A DNA stretch of 30,794 nucleotides from JAFAVN01 sp036378375 (GCA_036378375.1 DASUWQ010000050.1:1-30794), one strand, 5' to 3'. Positions 24,061-30,794 are shown, counted from the stretch's first letter. Notes: generated from the letters alone by a model not told the origin. Translations and numbers: made by a program.

Positions 24061-24969
24061 GTGACTTCGTTCTCGTTGCCTTTAAGCGCCACCCAAGCAG
24101 AGCAACTCCGCGAGTTATTGGCAGAGCAAGACTTCGAATTCATCAGCCGGCCATACATGCTCTTTTTCGCCAGGAAAGGCAACCTCTCCATCGCCGCGTA
24201 CGAAAAGGGACCGAAAGTCGTAATTCAAGGCAAAGGAACCGAGGATTTCGTTAAATACGAGCTTGAGCCAAAGATCACCGGGGAGGCCAGGCTTGGGTAC
24301 GAAGAGATTTTGCAACCAGCCATGTTCGAGCCTCACTTCGGGATCGATGAAAGCGGGAAGGGTGACTTTTTTGGTCCCCTGGTGATAGCCGGAGTCTTTG
24401 TTGATCGACCGATTGCCCGGTTTTTGCTCGATGCCGGCGTTACGGACAGCAAACGAATCTCCTCGGACCAACGAATTATGCAGCTCGCCGACTTGATCCG
24501 CGGCACTCCGGGTATCAGCACTAATGTAGTGCAGATCGGGCCCGAGAAATATAACGAATTGTATGAGCGTTTTAACAATTTGAACGATCTGCTCGGCTGG
24601 GGTCACGCCCGGGTGATCGAAAATCTCTTAGGGGAACGGCCGGATTGCCCTAGGGCGCTGTCCGATAAGTTTGCCAACGAACGGGTGGTCCAGCGCGCGT
24701 TGCTGTCCGCCGGGCAGAAGATCAATGTGGAACAGCGCACCAAGGCGGAGGCGGACATTGCCGTTGCGGGCGCTTCCATTCTGGCTCGGGAAAAGTTTGT
24801 ACGCTGGTTAGACCGCAAGGGCAAAGAGCTCGGAATTGCTCTCCCCAAGGGAGTGTCTGCGGCGGTCAAAACTTCTGCCAGAGAAATCGTGGCCAAACAC
24901 GGAGCGGAAGCGTTACGTAAAGTTGCTAAGATGCATTTCCGGACTGCCGCTGAAGTGATCAGTGGTTAG
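24061..24969 (+). CDS. rnhC: Ribonuclease HIII
   Basis: It cleaves RNA in RNA/DNA hybrids. The 302-aa protein has the N-terminal TBP-like substrate-binding domain typical of HIII (~1-85) and the catalytic GIDESGKGDFFGPLVIAG (about residues 94-111, the D-E-x-G-K-G-D motif distinguishing HIII from HII). Further on are TDSKRIS, the third acidic region RTKAEADIAVAGASILARE, and the terminal VAKMHFRTA. The frame extends to a TTG at 24031, which would overlap mutY; the GTG at 24061 is preferred. A duplication of the stop-codon context (AGTGGTTAGGAATT, then GGTGGTTAGGAA) follows the gene. Confidence 0.92.
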   Translation: MTSFSLPLSATQAEQLRELLAEQDFEFISRPYMLFFARKGNLSIAAYEKGPKVVIQGKGTEDFVKYELEPKITGEARLGYEEILQPAMFEPHFGIDESGKGDFFGPLVIAGVFVDRPIARFLLDAGVTDSKRISSDQRIMQLADLIRGTPGISTNVVQIGPEKYNELYERFNNLNDLLGWGHARVIENLLGERPDCPRALSDKFANERVVQRALLSAGQKINVEQRTKAEADIAVAGASILAREKFVRWLDRKGKELGIALPKGVSAAVKTSAREIVAKHGAEALRKVAKMHFRTAAEVISG

Positions 24970-24990
24970 GAATTGGTGGTTAGGAAGCAA

Positions 24991-25195
24991 TTCGTCCTCG
25001 TACTCGTCGTCGTCCTCGTCCTCGAGAGTGCTCAAGACACCGGTTACCTCGTTGGTAATTGCTCACGTGGCCGAATGCGGTTCCAGGCCGTGATCTCGAA
25101 CGTGCGCGACCTAGTCGAGCGCTTAAGTATTCTAAAAAGTCAATAGCTCCGCTTAGCCCAAATCGGGACCGAGGACGAGGACGACGACGAGCACG
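24991..25195. repeat. Inverted CTCGTC/GACGAG arms downstream of rnhC
   Basis: The left arm (24991-25026) includes CGTACTCGTCGTCGTCCTCG and is nearly identical to the arm at 8541-8574. The right arm (25168-25195, GAGGACGAGGACGACGACGA...) is the inverse. The left edge of the ~140-bp interior contains GGTTACC, as does the interior of the 8541 copy. The remaining spacer to 25485 shows no gene. Confidence 0.75.
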
Positions 25196-25462
25196 CGGAA
25201 GATTACCATGTAAGGTCAAGGACAGGGGTCGTGTGAATGCAAAAGTTGTGCCAGATCGTCTCTGATATCACCTAAACCATGCCCTTCCCCTTAAATACAA
25301 GGGTTCCAAGGTTTTGACTTCCCTCAAATCATTCGGGTGAAATGCGATAATCCCTTGCCTACCCCCCGTTCTTGTAGATAGTTTCAAGGAATTCAGTCCG
25401 GGGATAATGGAGTTGAACCTCAGGGACTGACGGTTGCTGGCCGACCGTTAATGCCAGGATAG

Positions 25463-25474
25463 TCGAACGTTCGA
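25463..25474. promoter_or_regulatory. 12-bp palindrome at the HU-gene ribosome-binding site
   Basis: TCGAACGTTCGA is a perfect palindrome overlapping the first bases of the AAAGGAG Shine-Dalgarno site (25473-25479) upstream of the ATG at 25486. It could be an operator or a small leader hairpin masking the ribosome-binding site. A weak promoter candidate (TTGCCT 25355-25360, GATAGT 25377-25382) lies further upstream. Confidence 0.3.
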
Positions 25475-25485
25475 AAGGAGTTCAA

Positions 25486-25821
25486 ATGCCAAACCTAACG
25501 AAGCGGGAGATCGTTGTAAGAATCTCTAACGATACGGGCTTAGTACAACATCAGGTCTTCGACGTAGTTCAACGCACGCTTGATCTAATTACAGACAGCC
25601 TGGCCCGAGGCGAGGATGTAGAATTAAGAAACTTTGGGATCTTCGAAGTACGACTGACAAAGGAGCGGGTTGGGAGAAACCCGAATCAGCCGGGAAGCAG
25701 CTTCAAGATACCCCCTCGTGCAACGGTGAAGTTCAAAGCTGGAAAAATTATGCGGCAGAAAGTCGCAAAATTGTCACCGGCTCTGCGACAAGCCGAGGCG
25801 CTGAAAGGTGCGCCGGTGTAA
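25486..25821 (+). CDS. HU/IHF-family nucleoid DNA-binding protein
   Basis: The 111-aa protein is a full HU/IHF fold. Dimerisation helices (LTKREIVVRISNDTGLVQHQ, residues 4-23) lead to ELRNFGIFEVRLTKERVGRN and the DNA-intercalating arm RNPNQPG (64-70, with the Pro tip), then IPPRATVKFKAGKIMRQKV. About 18 extra C-terminal residues (LSPALRQAEALKGAPV) extend beyond the usual ~94. It bends and compacts DNA as a homo- or heterodimer. It has the clearest Shine-Dalgarno site in the window (AAAGGAG, 6 nt spacer), which fits high expression. It is convergent with the release-factor-like gene. Confidence 0.93.
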   Translation: MPNLTKREIVVRISNDTGLVQHQVFDVVQRTLDLITDSLARGEDVELRNFGIFEVRLTKERVGRNPNQPGSSFKIPPRATVKFKAGKIMRQKVAKLSPALRQAEALKGAPV

Positions 25822-25870
25822 GCGGTTCTAGGCCGTCCAAGTCCGGTGGATTACTCCTGAGCAGACGTTG

Positions 25871-26299
25871 CTACGGCTTCCCCGCGCTACCACGCTCAGA
25901 GTCGTTGCTGGCATGCCACCGTTTGAGCAGGGTCTCTATGGATGGGGGCACTGTTGGCTCCTTTTCCGGACGCAGATGGAACTGAGATAGACTCCGGTCG
26001 ACTCGGGGTTTCTTGTTTCTCCCCTTCTTTTCGCGAAGCTGCTCTGCTTTGACTTCATGGCGAGTCTTGTTTTGAACCTGGGCCTCTAACTCTTCCACCA
26101 AGAGGCGCCGGGCAAAAAAACGGTTCAACGCCTGGCTTCTCTCCCGGTTACAGCGCACTCTGATACCGGTCGGCCGATGCAGGATTGTGATAGACGCTCC
26201 CCGAAAACTCTCCTCGAGGTCCTTTTCGTGGCAACCCAAGGCATCCATCTTGCTTTGTAGCGCCTTGGCTTTTCGTTCTGAGACAGGAAAAAGAATCAC
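25871..26299 (-). CDS. Class I release-factor-like protein lacking the GGQ loop
   Basis: The 142-aa protein aligns to the RF-1 domain (PF00472) of ribosome-rescue/release-factor-like proteins: an N-terminal helix (SERKAKALQSKMDALGCHEKD), EESF, then HRPTGIRVRCNRERSQALNR and FFARRLLVEELE (to ~72), and a basic, lysine/arginine-rich tail. Between F32 and H41 only RGASITIL is present. Family members have there an RxSGxGGQxxNKT stretch carrying the GGQ that triggers peptidyl-tRNA hydrolysis, so about 12-13 residues are missing with the frame kept. It should be unable to hydrolyse peptidyl-tRNA but might still bind ribosomes. The start is GTG at 26299 with a weak G-rich site upstream. Confidence 0.8.
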   Translation of the reverse strand: MILFPVSERKAKALQSKMDALGCHEKDLEESFRGASITILHRPTGIRVRCNRERSQALNRFFARRLLVEELEAQVQNKTRHEVKAEQLREKKGRNKKPRVDRSLSQFHLRPEKEPTVPPSIETLLKRWHASNDSERGSAGKP

Positions 26300-26436
26300 C
26301 AGCTAATCCCCTACCCTTAGCGTGACTATACAAATAGCAAGTCAGATTCACGGTATACGGGCCGACTATTTCGTCTCAATATCGTCAAAATCCTGTGATG
26401 GTGTTTGCGCCATTCTCGACTAAGATTAACGCCGCC

Positions 26437-27948
26437 ATGTCTTCTGAACTTCTCACGACAAATCGTAAGGCACTGACCATCAATCTTGATGAGCCTAAAT
26501 ATGGGACGTTCGCCGAAATCGGAGCCGGACAGGAGGTCGCTCGCCATTTTTTCCAAGCGGGAGGGGCCGCCGGCACAGTTGCCAAGTCGATTTCCGCGTA
26601 TGACATGAAATTCAGCGACGCGATCTATGGCAAGTCCGCGCGCTACGTCTCCCGGGAACGCCTCGGCTTAATGCTCGATCACGAGTATGAGTTATTGCTT
26701 GAACGCCTAAAAGCCGTCCGGGGCGATAACTCGGAGTTTTTTGTTTTTGGCAATACGGTGGCAGCTAGAAATTTCAAAGGCACGAACGAATGCCATGGCT
26801 GGATGGGAATCCGGTTTCAGGGGGAGCCTAAATCGCAGCCGAGCGACATCGTGATGCACATCCGGATGTGGGACAAAGAAAATGTTCTTCAACAGCAGGC
26901 CCTGGGCGTCTGCGGCGTCAACTTGATCTATGGCGCTTTTTATTACCTCACCGATCAGGACAAATTTATCCAATCCTTGGCTGATAATCTTACTCTGGAT
27001 CGGCTCGAGGTCGACATGATCACATTCAGCGGACCACTGTTTGGCCATGTCGACAATCGGTTAATGAGTCTGAAGCTGGTTGAGTACGGGCTTACCAACG
27101 CCGTGTTGTTCAATCCGGACGGAGCCGTGATGCAACCTTCGGAAGTGCTTCATAAAAAAGCCATCGTGGTCGAACGCGGCAGTTTCCGCCCGGTTACCTT
27201 AGTCAACGACGATATGCTCAGGTGCACGCTGGCTCAGTTTTTACAGGAGCCGTCTGTCGTGGGGAAAGACGTGGTGGTTCTGATGGAGTTGACCATGCAT
27301 AATTTGCTGGCTTCCGGCAATCTCGACCATGAAGACTTCCTGGCGAGGGTAGATACTCTCTCCGCCATAGGATACAGTGTGCTTGTCTCAAATTACTTTG
27401 AGTTTTTCCGGCTTACTTCCTACCTGCGGCGTTTTACCAAGGAAATGGTCGGTGTGGTCATGGGTATAAACAACCTGCTGGAGATCTTCAACGAGAAGTA
27501 TTACGACAGCCTGGAGGGCGGTATTCTCGAAGCCGTCGGCCGTCTCTTCAAAGCGTCTACTAAGCTCTATGTGTACCCCATGAGGAAGAGCGCTTACGAC
27601 CGCTATTGTCTGAAGGCTGATTGTCCAGCGCCGGACCCCAGCCTACCGTCACTACCTACAGATGTCTGGATCAATGCTACGAATCTGCAGGTTGCGCTAA
27701 ATTTAAGAAATCTTTACGCCCATCTGATGGAAAACCGTTATATCGCTCCGATCGTGGGCTTCGATCCTTCGATTATGGATATTTTCTCTCGTGATGTCCT
27801 GGCTAAGGTTCAGCGCGGCGAGAGCGGTTGGGAGGGCGCTGTACCAGACAAAGTGGCGGCTCTGATCAAAGAACGACATCTATTCGGCTACCAAAAACCG
27901 TCCGCCCATGAGCTACATCCGGTTAATCCCGAGATGGCGCATCAGTAA
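26437..27948 (+). CDS. Conserved 503-aa cytosolic protein of unknown function
   Basis: The sequence is distinctive and appears strongly conserved: ELLTTNRKALTINLDEPKYG and TFAEIGAGQEVARHFFQAGG at the N-terminus, then AAGTVAKSISAYDMKFSDAI, RYVSRERLGLMLDHEYELL, HGWMGIRFQ, GVNLIYGAFYYL, EVDMITFSGPLFGHVDNRLM and VVERGSFRPVTLVNDDML. Homologues in cyanobacteria and other phyla carry misleading names (TonB-dependent receptor, nicotinate-nucleotide adenylyltransferase). No beta-barrel, signal peptide or nucleotidyltransferase motif is visible here. The frame opens at a GTG at 26395 with an ATG at 26398, but the ATG at 26437 gives the conserved start. It stands alone between the release-factor-like gene and rnc. 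Confidence 0.85.
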   Translation: MSSELLTTNRKALTINLDEPKYGTFAEIGAGQEVARHFFQAGGAAGTVAKSISAYDMKFSDAIYGKSARYVSRERLGLMLDHEYELLLERLKAVRGDNSEFFVFGNTVAARNFKGTNECHGWMGIRFQGEPKSQPSDIVMHIRMWDKENVLQQQALGVCGVNLIYGAFYYLTDQDKFIQSLADNLTLDRLEVDMITFSGPLFGHVDNRLMSLKLVEYGLTNAVLFNPDGAVMQPSEVLHKKAIVVERGSFRPVTLVNDDMLRCTLAQFLQEPSVVGKDVVVLMELTMHNLLASGNLDHEDFLARVDTLSAIGYSVLVSNYFEFFRLTSYLRRFTKEMVGVVMGINNLLEIFNEKYYDSLEGGILEAVGRLFKASTKLYVYPMRKSAYDRYCLKADCPAPDPSLPSLPTDVWINATNLQVALNLRNLYAHLMENRYIAPIVGFDPSIMDIFSRDVLAKVQRGESGWEGAVPDKVAALIKERHLFGYQKPSAHELHPVNPEMAHQ

Positions 27949-28058
27949 TCAGAAGTGGATAATTCTTTAGGAAGTTGCAGGTTGAAATCAGTCTTGCTCC
28001 GATTGGTCAATCATCATTTCCTAAGTCGTAGCCAGGTCGTCCGACTACGCTTTAGTTA

Positions 28059-28787
28059 ATGAACCCCCTAGAACAACGCATCGGATATAAGTTCCGAAAC
28101 TCGCTGCTTTTGGCCGAAGCGCTGACTCATCCCAGCCTCGGCCACGAAACCCAGCGACATCATTTTGATAACCAAAGGCTAGAGTTTCTCGGTGATGCAG
28201 TGCTCCAACTGATCTTCACCGAGCACCTCTTTCGCCTATTTCCGCATTTCAGCGAAGGGCAGCTGACCAAGTTGCGGTCACGGCTCGTATCGCGCGAAGG
28301 GCTCAAGGTCCACGCGCTGAGTATCGGCTTAGGTACCTACCTGATGATGGGACGCGGAGAAGAAGCCAGCGGCGGCCGGGAGCGTGCGTCGATTTTAGCA
28401 GACGCTTTCGAGGCGCTCGTGGGCGCAATGTATCTGGATAGCAACCTCGAGGTCGTGCGCCGCTTCATACTCGACGAAGCCCACGAAGACATTCAACACC
28501 TGGCTTTACAGCCGTTGGAAGTGAATCCCAAAGGCCAGTTGCAAGAGATTCTGCAAGCAATCTCCGCCAAAAGCCCGGTCTACGAGATTGTTTCCCAGAC
28601 CGGACCCGAACATCAAAAGCTGTTTATCGCTAAAGTAATTTGGGACAACACCGAGCTTGGTGCGGGCGACGGTTCAAGTAAGAAGCAAGCTGAAACTGCT
28701 GCCGCTTTGGCCGCTCTGCGATCCCGGCTATGGGAAAAAGACGCTCCTACCGCTCCTAGCCCAAAAACGGAATCGGCCGGTTCGTAG
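28059..28787 (+). CDS. rnc: Ribonuclease III
   Basis: This double-strand-specific endoribonuclease matures rRNA and processes structured mRNA. The 242-aa protein has the catalytic signature NQRLEFLGDAVLQL (E42, D46), the second acidic site ADAFEALVGAMYLD (D115, E118) and a C-terminal dsRNA-binding domain (~158-228, NPKGQLQEILQ ... GAGDGSSKKQAETAAALAAL). The last 32 nt overlap the 3' end of the convergent LptF/G gene. ATG at 28059 without a clear Shine-Dalgarno site. Confidence 0.96.
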   Translation: MNPLEQRIGYKFRNSLLLAEALTHPSLGHETQRHHFDNQRLEFLGDAVLQLIFTEHLFRLFPHFSEGQLTKLRSRLVSREGLKVHALSIGLGTYLMMGRGEEASGGRERASILADAFEALVGAMYLDSNLEVVRRFILDEAHEDIQHLALQPLEVNPKGQLQEILQAISAKSPVYEIVSQTGPEHQKLFIAKVIWDNTELGAGDGSSKKQAETAAALAALRSRLWEKDAPTAPSPKTESAGS

Positions 28788-29871
28788 AGCGGAGATAAAC
28801 CAGTGCAACGCCAAGCACGAAGAACACCGCTGCCGGAGTCCACGCGGCCACGAGAGGCGAAACGCGTGAGCCCGCACCTAAAGCGGCAAAAATCTGCCCG
28901 GCCCCGAATAGTCCTAGAAAGAGAAACAAGCCAGCCGCCACGCCTCCGAGCGAGCCGCGTCGAGAAAAAACCACACAAAGCGGGCTGGCCATAAGCACGA
29001 CCACTAGCACATTGACCGGCACGGCAAAACGATCCCAAAGCTGGGTCCGGTATTCAGCTAGCGTGCTATTGGGGAAATCCGAATTGACCTTCAAGTAATG
29101 TTGAAGCTCAGGCACGGTCATCATTCGACCGTTGAGCGCTGAGCTGCCTAACTGCCAAATCGTTTCCGACCAATCTGTTTCTTCCTTTTTGTCGAAGAAC
29201 TCTTCATCCGTGACATTTCCATCGGCATCTACGTATGAGACCTTACCATCGTACAAGATCCAGTTGCGCCCGCTGTGAACCGCCGATTTGGCGTACGCGA
29301 TCCATTGAATCACCTCGTTCGCGTCCTGCTGGGTAATCTCCACGCCTTTAACCTCGCGCGTCTTGGTATTCAGCAGTTGGACAAACCAGATGCGATGCTG
29401 TCTCCGATTAACGTAGACGTGTCCATCCAAATACGTGACCTTGGAATGCCCCTTGGACACCTCATCCATCCGGTTGTTCATGACGTAATACCCGGTCGGC
29501 GCCAACTCGTAATTCAGATATCCACAGACGCCGGTCAGGACTAACCCAAAGACGATCAAAGGTAGTAACACCCTAGGCACGCTTCTCCCGGCCCCCAACA
29601 TCGCCACAATCTCGTTACGCCGTGACATCCTGGTCAGCACGTAGAGTAAACCGAGCAAGACGGCGAGCGGCATCCAGAGGACCAGCATGTAGGGAACTTG
29701 CGCGAGGTAATACAGGGTGATGACCCGCGCTGAGAGGTGCAATTCTAGAAACCGGGGGCCCTCGACGCCGAGCTGGTAAACCAGCCAAATGCCCAGGATC
29801 CCGAAGATCGAGTAGAAAAAGAACAATAAAAAGTTCTTGAGCAGATACCGATCTAAGATGCCGAAAAACAC
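28756..29871 (-). CDS. LPS export permease, LptF/LptG (YjgP/YjgQ) family
   Basis: The 371-aa protein has the LptF/G layout: LDRYLLKNFLLFFFYSIFG (N-terminal helix, ~7-30), helices at ~52-85 and ~100-122, a periplasmic beta-jellyroll domain (~125-280) and three C-terminal helices (~283-362). RMSRRNEIVAMLGAGRS (~81-97) is the coupling helix that contacts the LptB ATPase. With LptB and LptC it extracts lipopolysaccharide from the inner membrane. Whether it is F or G cannot be settled without its partner. The start is GTG at 29871; the foldback element begins 13 nt upstream. Confidence 0.92.
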   Translation of the reverse strand: MFFGILDRYLLKNFLLFFFYSIFGILGIWLVYQLGVEGPRFLELHLSARVITLYYLAQVPYMLVLWMPLAVLLGLLYVLTRMSRRNEIVAMLGAGRSVPRVLLPLIVFGLVLTGVCGYLNYELAPTGYYVMNNRMDEVSKGHSKVTYLDGHVYVNRRQHRIWFVQLLNTKTREVKGVEITQQDANEVIQWIAYAKSAVHSGRNWILYDGKVSYVDADGNVTDEEFFDKKEETDWSETIWQLGSSALNGRMMTVPELQHYLKVNSDFPNSTLAEYRTQLWDRFAVPVNVLVVVLMASPLCVVFSRRGSLGGVAAGLFLFLGLFGAGQIFAALGAGSRVSPLVAAWTPAAVFFVLGVALVYLRSTNRPIPFLG

Positions 29872-29883
29872 GGGGGTAAAATA

Positions 29884-30297
29884 GGGAGGAGTTCGAGGAG
29901 ATCAAGGAAAGGGCGTGTCGGCGTATGGGCGTTTGGAGGGGAGCCGCTTTGGATCGCGCCTAAAAACCCCGCGATCTTTGTCTCGGCACGTGGAAGACCG
30001 AAAATTGGGTTAAACAAGCGGCTCCCGCGAACGTTTCAACGCGTATCAGGTTGACGGCGCCTCAAACGGATGAAGACGGTACGCTGGGCGAAACATCGCG
30101 TGCGGTAGTTTCCGGGAGCCGCCTGTTTAACACCTTATTCGGCCTTCCTCGCCCTGGAAAGAATAGCGGGAGATCCTTAGGCACGGTCCAAAGCGGCTCC
30201 CCTCCATTCGCCGTTTCGCCGATACTCCCACACGCCGTCACGCCTCCTGGTTCCCGGATTCTGACTCCTGGCTCCTTTGCTTCCTTGAACTCCTCCC
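29884..30297. repeat. ~410-bp foldback (MITE-like) element between lptF/G and the DinG-like gene
   Basis: The tips GGGAGGAGTTC (29884-29894) and GAACTCCTCCC (30287-30297) are perfect inverted repeats. Further in, 29928-29963 and about 30177-30212 pair with a perfect 20-bp block around GGAGGGGAGCCGCTTTGGA (29934-29953 with 30187-30206). Deeper still, TTAAACAAGCGGCTCCCG (30010-30027) pairs with CGGGAGCCGCCTGTTTAA (30113-30130). It encodes no credible protein and has no transposase. It occupies nearly the whole divergent regulatory region. Confidence 0.85.
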
Positions 30298-30348
30298 CTC
30301 TCCACGCGATTGTCTGCCTCTTAGACCAAAAGACTAAATTCGCCGGTC

Positions 30349-30794
30349 GTGATCGCTTTACGGGAAGATTTTGACAATGAATTTGAGGGCTCGATCCGGG
30401 AAACGTTCGGCCGCACCGGCGTTTTGTCTCAGCAACCGAAGTTCGAATATCGACCTGAGCAACAGCAGATGGCCGAGTCGATCGCTCGAGCGCTCCGAGA
30501 GAACCAGCATCTAGTGGTTGAAGCCGGCACCGGGGTCGGCAAATCATTGGCTTACCTGGTGCCCTCGATAATTTTCGGCCTCGAGAATCGCCGCAAAGTG
30601 ATCGTTTCTACGCATACGATCAACCTCCAAGAACAGCTACTCCATAAAGATATCCCTGCGGTTCGTAAATTGATTGACCGGCCTTTCGAGGCGACCCTTA
30701 TGAAAGGCCGGCAAAATTACCTTTGTCCCAATCGGCTGCAGCGCGCCCTGCAAAATAGCGCGGACTTATTCACTTCCAGCCAACAAGAAGAACT
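30349..30794 (+). CDS. DinG/Rad3-type ATP-dependent helicase (3' end cut by window)
   Basis: 148 N-terminal residues are visible. The order is a short leader, YRPEQQQMAESIARAL (a Q-motif-like segment, ~34-49), Walker A EAGTGVGKS (58-66), motif Ia-like KVIVSTHTINLQEQLL, and GRQNYLCPNRL with Cys126, the first expected ligand of an XPD/DinG-type Fe-S cluster. DinG-family enzymes unwind DNA at stalled forks, R-loops or G-quadruplexes. An in-frame stop at 30322 leaves GTG at 30349 as the only sensible start. The gene follows the foldback element. Confidence 0.9.
   Translation, partial: MIALREDFDNEFEGSIRETFGRTGVLSQQPKFEYRPEQQQMAESIARALRENQHLVVEAGTGVGKSLAYLVPSIIFGLENRRKVIVSTHTINLQEQLLHKDIPAVRKLIDRPFEATLMKGRQNYLCPNRLQRALQNSADLFTSSQQEE

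Noticed and set aside
26437..27948. TonB-dependent receptor or nicotinate-nucleotide adenylyltransferase
   Set aside because: There is no signal peptide, TonB box or beta-barrel pattern and no nucleotidyltransferase HxGH motif; the names appear to be propagated errors.
28019..28050. Small hairpin CGTAG...CTACG upstream of rnc as an autoregulatory RNase III site
   Set aside because: The stem is only about 5 bp with a long loop, too short for an RNase III substrate.
30062..30547. 161-aa open frame on the minus strand over the foldback and the DinG-like start
   Set aside because: It is antisense to a clear helicase domain and runs through the palindromic element; the product has no recognisable domain.

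Overview
The window reads as one stretch of a moderately GC-rich, free-living Gram-negative bacterial chromosome. It encodes LPS export (LptF/G), YidC with a large periplasmic domain, lipoproteins and Sec-type signal peptides. The gene content and order, the frequent GTG/TTG starts, the near absence of Shine-Dalgarno sites and the intergenic short-unit repeats suggest a soil Verrucomicrobiota (Chthoniobacterales/Udaeobacter-like). That placement is an inference; there is no rRNA here to test it. No phage, integrase, transposase, CRISPR, tRNA or rRNA was seen.

Layout. 1-4.8 kb: 5' part of a secreted PLC-type phosphoesterase (-), a FUSC-family inner-membrane protein (+) and a GPH-type sugar symporter (+). 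4.8-8.5 kb: the methyl cycle, with metK-ahcY on the minus strand diverging from an ArsR-HTH/SAM-methyltransferase fusion that probably senses this pathway. 8.8-11.7 kb: a NAGPA-domain secreted protein, a small secreted helical protein, a DUF1802 protein and a PHP-domain protein. 11.8-16.4 kb: tyrS (-) diverging from the classic rpmH-rnpA-yidD-yidC-jag operon (+), which has a good sigma70-type promoter. 16.5-20.0 kb: a tightly overlapping tyrA-aroA-cmk-plsC operon (-). 20.1-22.6 kb: a lipoprotein, and trpB followed by a LON-domain protein (-). 23-25 kb: mutY (-) diverging from rnhC (+). 25.5-30.8 kb: an HU/IHF protein, a release-factor-like protein lacking its GGQ loop, a conserved 503-aa protein of unknown function, rnc, an LptF/G permease, and the 5' end of a DinG-type helicase cut by the window end.

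The most unusual signal lies between the genes. Most spacers longer than about 150 bp carry inverted arms built from short tandem units (6-9 bp), often nested, with a different unit in each spacer: TTGGCGT, CTCGTC, GTGATTGG, GTCCACTCT, GGGCGAAT. Several sit directly against start or stop codons, and in places the arm supplies the start or stop codon itself (FUSC start, plsC stop, DUF1802 stop). Two further elements are a symmetric array of six hairpins (22745-23006) and a ~410-bp foldback in the lptF/dinG divergent region (29884-30297). The best protein-level oddity is the GGQ-less release-factor homologue at 25871-26299.
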